The position numbers and the translations under genes are program-made. Shown piece by piece: positions 13,401 through 22,400 of a DNA stretch of 64,000 bases. Positions within the stretch are counted from its first letter, which is position 1. Each line of letters opens with the position of its first letter. The notes below the pieces were generated by a model that worked only from the letters and a program-made list of their open reading frames with translations, had not been told where the DNA came from and ran no database searches. The stretch is from assembly GCA_011033025.1 (NCBI GenBank), contig WFMF01000008.1, forward strand, positions 1,369,001 through 1,433,000, read 5' to 3'. This DNA comes from Beroe forskalii. Its lineage: Eukaryota; Ctenophora; Nuda; Beroida; Beroidae.

Positions 13401-16400
13401 CAACCAATCACAACGAAATCATATGCTGAGAGAAGTATAAATAAGAGAGTTCGGCTGTTCTCTCCATCGCATTCACCATGATTCCCTCCCTACAACAAGA
13501 GATCGTCTCCATCACTGACACTGAGGAACACGCCAGTTGTAATTCGCAGCACAGCAGCCGTGTTAACAGCAGAGTCAATAACATTCCGGGAATTTGTGCT
13601 GACTATATTGAACAATATAGCTTCATCTGCCAGAACACTACATGCAAAAGAAATATTAATCGTCAAAGATTTTTATAGTGACCTTTCAATTAAAAATGCC
13701 ACCAGAGCACAGAGAGGTACAAGTGTTGAGTTCGTCTTCAATGCTGATGATCCATTGCCAAAGGATATCATGAACGATCTGTCAAACTCAAGGTTCAAGA
13801 AGAAACTGAACAAAATGTTCAGTGATCGAAGTATTCTTAGTGACTGGCAATGGCAGGAAGACTTTTCAATAACAGATGAGAAGGAAATCTTTTCACGAGC
13901 TGGTGGTCAGACCTCTTCAGATGTTATTGTCTTTGAAGTCAAGGCATTAGAAGAAGCAGATAACCGGCTCCTGCTTCATATTCAGCATGCACTGAACCGA
14001 GGAAAAAAGACATGCCTAGTGCGAACAGTCGACTCAGATGTGGTTGTCATTTGCACTAGTTACCTAGAGCAATTCCTTGACCATGATCCCCAATTCAGAC
14101 TTTTCATAGACTTTGGTACAGGGCAAAACAGGCACTGGTATTGCATTAATGACTGCCTTGGAGCAATGGGTACTCCAACAGCATTGGGCTTAATGTTTTT
14201 CCATGCCTTCAGTGGCTGTGATTCCACTGCATCCTTTTTCAGACATAACAAGGGTCAAATTATGGAATCTTGGGCCTCATTTCCTGAGCAACAAAAGCTA
14301 AGTGCTTGTTATCAGCAGCTATCGTGGCAACCTACAATGACAACGATTTCCACTTGTCTTCCACTCATCGAGAAATTTGTCTGCTACTTTTATGGGTCCA
14401 GGTCAATTTCAAAGCTAAGTCAACTTCGCCTTGAGAAATTATTGACGATGACCACAGATGATTTGAGGGAGCTCCCCCCAACATCCAGCAGTCTCAGACT
14501 TCATGTTCTACGGGCGTGTTATCAAGCTGGTTGGGTATGGGGCAACACGTTTTCTCCAAACGATTGCCCAGAACTTACTGACATGGGTTGGATTGTATCT
14601 GATGGTTCTATTTCAGTCAAATGGACAGATGGGTCAGATGTAAGCTGCAACCTCTTAAGTGAACTGTTGAAATGTTGTAAGTGCCGGACTGCCTCATGTT
14701 CAGCATGTAGCTGCAAGAAAACCGGCAAGATATGTTTACTCAGATGTGGTTGCAAGGGACAATGTAATGTGGTCCATTGAATATTGAAGTAAATTGCAAA
14801 AGCAATTATGATTTTGCCTTGAAAACCCAGGGTTGGGCTTGGAAACAAATGAACTTAGTTTTCGTGTTATAATATTATGACTAGGGCTTTGGGAAATACA
14901 TTTTCTGGAATCATAATTCATAAGTCTTCTGATGAATGAACTTGTGGATGATAGCTTATATTATGCTTAGAAATGGGTTTAGCAAATAATTCTATGCAAC
15001 TTTTAGTTTATATTTTGAACAACTATGGCGAGAAAATGATTTTTGCTCAATAACTTCAAAAGTAAAGGTTCTAGATCATATGTTTATTAACAAGTTGTAT
15101 ATAAAGTCGCACATTGCGGTTCTTTTGAGCCCAAAACGAAGTCTCTACGACCTTCCTAGCGAAAGTTAGTATTTTTGGCGCCGCGTTGGCCCGAAAACGG
15201 TTTTTGCTTAATAACTCAAAAAGGAAAGGTTTTAGAATATATGTTTATTAACAAGTTGTATATAAACATGGCCATTGCGCTTCGTTTGAGCCCAAAACGA
15301 AGTCTCTACGACCTTCCTAGCCAAAGTTAGCATTTTCGGCGCCATGGCGCCAAAATGGCGCATTTGCGCCATGTTCCACCACCTATCAAAATTGGGTCTC
15401 GACGGATTTGGACTCAGGAGGTCCAAAACTAGCTAATGCAACCAGTCATTAAGGGTTCTAAAGCCGTTGCAGGCCGCAGCCCTTAACTGACTAGACTAAT
15501 TAACACCATGATATTCGTGTTTTTTATGCCATAAATAAACAGAAAAAGCAAGGAGTATTGAAAAATATCTTAGGGAATTTCCAAAATGGCCACGCCCATT
15601 TTTGACTATGATGGGAAAATTCAGTAACCCAGATAGGAAAAATAAATTTTGGTCATATGAAGCATGATGCAGGGTGTCTGAACCCATGTTTTTCAGGATG
15701 CTGAATCGATTGAAATGGTCATTTTTAGGCTCTGAGCATCACAGATGGCTGTAGGGACCACACCCACTTTGACCGTTAAAATTTTTGACCGATTTTGCCT
15801 CCCATAATTCTGCTTCATGACATAGCATGATGTCTGTCTAAACCTATGTTTTTCGGGACGCTGAATCGATCGAAAGGGTTTTTAGGCTCTGAGCATCACA
15901 GATGGCTGTTGGGACCACCCCCACTTTGACCACGGGAATTTTGACCGATTTTGCATCCCAGAACCCTCAATCCTGCTCCATGAAAACAAACAAATGAAAA
16001 TTTAATTTCAACTTGCATACTACTTTTAAACGAAAAATCCCAAAAATTGTCCTTCAATTTCAAAAGTTCATAATAATAATAATAATAATCAGAATCAGAA
16101 TCGCAGTCATTCCCTATTATATATCATAGTCATATACACAAGGTTGCACATAAAAACACTAAAATATCCCAGATTACGACAGATTACGTCAATCATTCAG
16201 AGAGCTACGCTGAGTTAACGCCTGAGCTCCGTGCCAGGGAGATTGTTGAGAGTCACCATTGATTATAACGAAACTCTCAAAGTCTTGAAGTCTCTTTTCA
16301 CTCTCCCAACCTAAGATCCACCGTGGTAACATGAAGTCCGAGACTGTCCGTTATCTCAGCACTGAAGACCCCCCTGACTGGCGTTTTTCAGTCTCAAACT

Positions 16401-19400
16401 CAAATCTCGGTGGTAACGAATCCGAGACTGTCCGCTAGCTCAGCCCTGAAGACTCCCTCACTTGTGCAGGAGCAATGAAGGGACCTGTGTTGCCAAGTCT
16501 GTGTGTAGGGAACTGCGATACTGCGGGGATAGGAGAATTAAAATAATAAGGTAATGGGATAAAATATGATACAACAATGAAATTAGATTTAAAAATGTAA
16601 GATAAAACGAGTGTCGTACCCCCCAGGTAATCAGGGACCGGTAAAATGAGACAAGAATTAAGATTAGAATCTGAGATGATATTAAGAAAGATGATATGAA
16701 TTAAACCTTCCCAGGGACCGGTAAAATACCGGTGTACTGTACATTATATTACATGGCTCATAAGCCCTTATTCGCCACCATATACATCGGGGAATTTCTT
16801 TAGTATAGGGTCGGTCGGATCCTGTAACCCCATGTTACGTAGTCGGTTGGGATCCTGTAACCCCATGTTATGTGGTCGTTTCCGACCCTATAAGCCCGAG
16901 CTACAATGATGACTCCGACGTAGATTCAATATGAAAGTTTATGACGTGAGTCGCCTACATATCTTTTTAGAGTCGTTCGGATCCTATAACCCCATGTTAT
17001 GGGATTTTCCAAGAGTTGATAGGGTATTTACAATGATGACATCGTCGTAGATTCAATAAGAAAGTTTATGACGTGAGTTGTCTACATTTGTTTGCGGACC
17101 ATTACACGATAACGATACCTGCCGCCTCAAGTGCCAATTCAATTTGAATAATTTGGTTTGGAACGCAGATATTCGAATTTTGTGGTATTTGAGACTCCAA
17201 TGATCAACAGGCTGTTCAAATGACGCCGTTATCTTGCTTCACTATGGTAAATTGCTACATGGCATCACAATAAGCATTCCATCGACATATGTCTACAAGT
17301 ACATGTCTTGAGGCCCGACAAAAATGCAATTACCGGCGAGAGCATTCTTACCATGACGCCTGATACACGTAAAACTATGGGACGTCATGTTTCATATTTC
17401 TTATGAGTTTCCACCACATAATTTATGTAATTTCGCCATGTAATATCACCACATTGTTTTGAACTTGGCTTCGCCTTGTCCAAAACAAACCATTATTAGC
17501 CTCAGCTTCGCTTCGGCCAATAATGCGTCTATATATAGTTCGCGCTTCGCGCTCACTACATATATGTGGTATTAGGTTACTCCTTCTAGTTCTATATTAT
17601 ATGGCTCCCAAGCACTATTTGCTATCATGTACATAGTAGTATTGAAGGGTTACTAACCTGAACCAGGTTAATAACCGCTTTATATTGAGTCCCTGAGACG
17701 GGATTAGTCCAGATCGACCGAATAACCCCAACGACATTAAGAGTAAATTTATCAATTGAACAATCTTAATCTTGGCTGCATAATCACATTCGTCGCAACA
17801 GCAATTAGAGCTCAAATCAGAGGAGTCAAAATTAGGTGCTCTAAATCAGTCTTAACGAAATCCATGATAGCAAACGGCGATTGAAACACATACTGTTCAT
17901 CCGGGCTTACAATTTATTTCCGGTATCACGGTTTGACATGACTCTGTACTCGAGAATCGAGATGAATCATGAACCACAATTAGAATGTTAAAACTTTCTG
18001 CCAAACAAATTAGCGGTAGACTCTTATAGCGTTCATCATCGTATAACGTATAAGTAGCGAATTAAAGTACCGACCAAGCTCCCTTATAATATGTGATAGC
18101 CCAGGCTAATTCTGATGGAATTTTAAGAATTACCATGATGTTCAGGTGAAGAGGAAAAGGGTATCGCTTCATTAAGTTATCGATTCAACACATGAAGATG
18201 AACGAATTATCTAAACATCTAACTATAATGGGTGTAATTCATTTCATTCGGCCTGTAAATTCTGTACTGCATATTTGAGTATTCGATACTTTAAAAACTA
18301 AATGTAATCAGCCCTGTGAATAAGATTACCAATGGCTCTTGCTTCCGGAAGTCTGCAGCCCTATCGAAAGACCATTATTTTCCATGTTTTAACTACGTTT
18401 TAATGAGTGGTTTCACATATATCATTATTAACCTCAGTAGAGATAGTAACATCTAGTTTTGAACTCGGCTTCGCTCGTACAAAACACATCATTATTGAAC
18501 TCGGCTTCGCCTCGTACAATAATGCATATATATATATGTCGCTCGCTGGCTCGCAACATATATCATGTTACTTACCTCTACTTCGGTTAATAGTTCTATA
18601 TTACATGGCTCATAGCCCTTATTCGCCAAAGTGGTGTCGGGAAAGGGGTCAAGGGGGTGCGGAAAAGTGGTGTCAAGGGAAAGTGGTGTCTGGTGTCGGG
18701 CGAAAAAGTGGTGTCAAGGGGAAGTGGTGTGGCGAAGGGGTGTGGGGTAGTGGTGCAAGGGAAAGGACGAGTGGTGTCAAGGAAAAAGTGGTGTCAAGGG
18801 AGAGTGGTGTCAAGGCTTCAAGAAAAAGTGGTGTCAAGGAAAAGTGGTGTCAAGGAAAAGTGGTGTCAAGGAAAAGTGGTGTCAAGGAAAAGTGGTGTCA
18901 AGATAGACTGGTGTCAAGCCTTTCTGCCGTCAAGGCTAACCGCTCTAAAAACAGTAAACACTGATAGTCATGTGATTGATGATTTGCTTCACACTCTGCG
19001 AACAATGCAACATGAAGCTCACAGCACAGCAAGCCTCATTATCTCCTTACATGGAATAATTAGCCGTACTTTCAATCTAATTATCACGTGACCTCCTAAT
19101 GGACATTATTGCTACGCAGTATACTGTAATCACTTGTCCTATGATGAGTGAAATTCAATGCTGCTGACAATGATGATATCTCGTATTTCAAACACAAGGA
19201 AATATCGTAACACCACACTTATATTCACTGAACACTCACTGTCCTCAGTTTTAAACTTAACAACACTACTTATTACAATCAAATTTGAGGTAAGAACCCG
19301 TTCCATGTGTATCTGACTATCTGATTCTCTTCGGAGATCAGAATCACACCTTTTGGCTTGTCTTCCCCTCGGAGGACTTTATCGAAATCAAGGGCAAAAA

Positions 19401-22400
19401 TCGTTGGCAAAAGGATACATCATGTTGATTTCAAACACAAGGATTTGTTCTGAAGTCTAGATATGTTTTTCTGAGCAAACCGTAGGCGTAAGCCGTTAAA
19501 GTAAACGTCTAAGTATAGTCGAAGTTGTCATGATAAAATTGATGTATGTAAACTGACTACTGTACTCACAGTGCGCTCGAATGTAGTTGGGGGCTCCGCC
19601 CTTCCTGATCGGTTCCCCGTACTCCCCTCCCATCGAGTCCGGCAGCTCCAATTGGAACTTGTAATCAGCAGTATGTCGTGGGAAGTAGTAAGGGAACAGC
19701 TCTTGGTAGAAACTCTGAGATAAAGTTGTTTGTTAAATCTATCAGTGGATTTGATACGGATTGGAAGCTTGGTAACGATAAATAGTATGAGAAAGGCAGT
19801 TAAATTGTGTTTTGGTCAGAAGACGTAATCACTTAATAAACAAGGAAAAATGCAACAAGGGATTACCAGTTCTTTGCTGTTCTCCAACACAAAGCAAATC
19901 CGTGTAAAGCTATCACTGTGCTTCTCAAGGAACCGTCTCGTTACTCCTGTGGAGAAATTGAGGAGTTGGGCTGGTGTCTAGAAATAGAAGGAACTCATGT
20001 GCATTGTTAACGAGTTGTTGTTATTAAGGAGTACCCACTTTTCAATGGTCCATGTAGTACTGTCGGTAGATAGACATTTTAAACAAGAACCATCTACCAT
20101 GTTACGTTCATAAAGTTTAGGAGTGACGAAAGTTCTCAAATCTGCAAAAGCCAGTTCGTAATTATAATATCGATCGAAATCACTACGGCTTTTTGGACAG
20201 TCAAGTTTTCGAAAGTGGTCCTTGATTTTATTTGATCGGAACGAGCGCGCGAATTTCACGCCTGCCCGGCCACGCGCTGCACTGCGCGCGCGCTTTAATT
20301 TAAATCAACGCGCATTTACATTTAAAAATTCATTTCCGCGCCGTACTGAGACGCATGAGAATTTTTGCCATTTTTGGGAAAAGTTCCATTTACTACATGC
20401 CTTTTCATAACATTACAAATCACATGATACATTACAATCACGAATTATCCAAAAGCTGAAACAGGAAATCATGTTGAAGCTCTCAGGTAAATCAAATTAC
20501 GAAAAATAAAAATCTCCTGGAATGAGATTGAACGAAACTTCGGAAATTGGCGATTCGTGCTCGCTAGAGGACTTGCCCCGCTTACTGACACCAGCACACT
20601 CTTCAGAAGTGCAAATGACAGCTTTTCAATCAATCTCACCTCGATTTGATCATAGGACACGTGCAATTTCCGTTGCTAGGTGACAGAAAATTACAATTTC
20701 TCAAAGTAGCGGCACGTGCTGATCATTTCTCGTTATATCACACAAGTTTCGTTGCAATTTAAAATCGAAAATGATTGAAGCAACCACACTTTTCAACATC
20801 ACAGAAATATTTCTGCTCATATTGATAACCATGATCCTCTCTTACGTGTGCTTCACTCTGAAGAAAGTTCTTGCTTCATTTCGCTTGGCAGTGAAACCAG
20901 ACTGGGTAAAAAAGGATATACGGCATCATGACAAGGATGCAGTCAAGTTGAAGGAAATGTTCAAGAAGAAGGAAACGGAGGAGATGCAGAACTCTGAGAC
21001 ACCCTATGCGACGTTGGGGGAGTTAGCTGAAAGCGAGCATGAGCCGAGTGAAGTGGAGTTTGACATCGCCTCCCTGCACTTTAATGACACCTTCGTGCTT
21101 GACATCCCGGACCACATCGTAAGTCAATCTAATCAGTATTCATTACATCATCTCTATCTGTTCCATGTTACAAACGATAGGAATTCGCAATACTTAGTTA
21201 GGGTTCTTTCAAAAATTGTGCACCAACTTTTCAAAATTTTAAACCCCCAATCAAGTTGAATATAGCAGATAAAATCCACACGCACTCAAGAGTTCCTCCA
21301 AGTAATCAGTCTATCTAGATCAGTATCTCAATTAGGTGTGGTATTTACTAAGTCTCTTTTTACCAGGAGTCCGATTGGGGCAAGGATGTGGATTATGGCT
21401 CGGTAATTGACTCTGAGGAAGGCTCGGTAATTGACTCTGAGGACTCGGTATCAACAATCGGCACGAGGCGCTTGTTTTTCATGGTAAGCAGATGTGTTAA
21501 TTTCCTTTAAATTTGGAGGTGTGGTAGATATATCTGAGTCCGCTACGAACATAGCTGCCGACTCTTGAAAATCCTTTGGGAGGGCACTTTTTGCCCCATT
21601 TGGGAGGGCAAATAGCGTTGAAGGGAGGGCAATTTCCGTGGGTGTATTTGAGAAAATATATGGCGACCTTTTTTTTTTTTTGGACGTCGCCTAAAAATTG
21701 AATCCGAGATAGTGCCTATTAGGTAAATTTTCTCATTTGTAGGTAAATTTTCAGAATTTTAGGTAAATTTTTAGATTTTTCGGTGACTTATTCATAAATT
21801 TTAAGCATGTTAAGTAGGTAAATTTTCAAAATTGATTCGAGATAGTGCTTGATTGGTAAATTTTCAAAATCGATCCGAGATAGTGCTTGGTAGGTAAATT
21901 TTCAAAAAATGGCGACCTTTTTTAGGGAACGACTAAAAATGTGATCCGAGATAGTGAATATCAGGCAAATTTTTCAAAATTGTGAGTAAATTATCAGAAT
22001 TATAGGTAAATTTTCAGATTTGCCCTCCAAAAAGGTGGGAAAGGTCCGAAAGGAGGGCAAATGGAGGGCATGGGAGGGCGCCCTCCCAAAAGGAGGGCAG
22101 TTCGGCAGCTATGGCTACGAATTATATTGATCTGGGCCTAGGGGTTCCCACTCTTAAATTCTTAACTTGAAACTGAACCAAAATAGTTTAACATCGTAAC
22201 TTTCAGGATGAGACAGATGAGGAAGAAGAGGATGCTACCAGACCCCCAAATGATTGGATAGCCTCGTTTGACTAGAAGATGACTAACCGCAGCAAGGATT
22301 TCAGGAGAGCACCGGCGGACTGCCTCACACTTCAGGCTGAGCAAGAGCCCACCATCAAGTCATCAGCAACTCCAGCACTACAGCAGCTACAGCCCCGCAC

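Larger units (their letters stand above)
11195..15498. mobile_element. 4.3-kb mobile element with long inverted ends and a PIN-like gene
   Basis: Both ends begin with TAGTCTRGTCAGYTAAGG in opposite orientation and stay closely matched for roughly 280 bp; a shorter second inverted block follows. The right arm contains an extra partial duplication (15040-15180 and 15195-15330). The element is flanked by ATT at 11192-11194 and 15499-15501, a likely 3-bp target duplication. Inside are a spliced ORF (12280-12835 and beyond), a palindrome array (13085-13360), a TATA-type promoter and a long ORF ending at 14780. It sits in an intron of the GDAP2-like gene. I cannot assign a known transposon superfamily from the ends. 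Confidence 0.8.

Noticed and set aside
13478-13678. Separate 66-residue gene after the TATA box
   Set aside because: It overlaps the conserved ORF in the neighbouring frame and has no recognisable features. It is more likely the product of a frameshift at the start of the conserved ORF.
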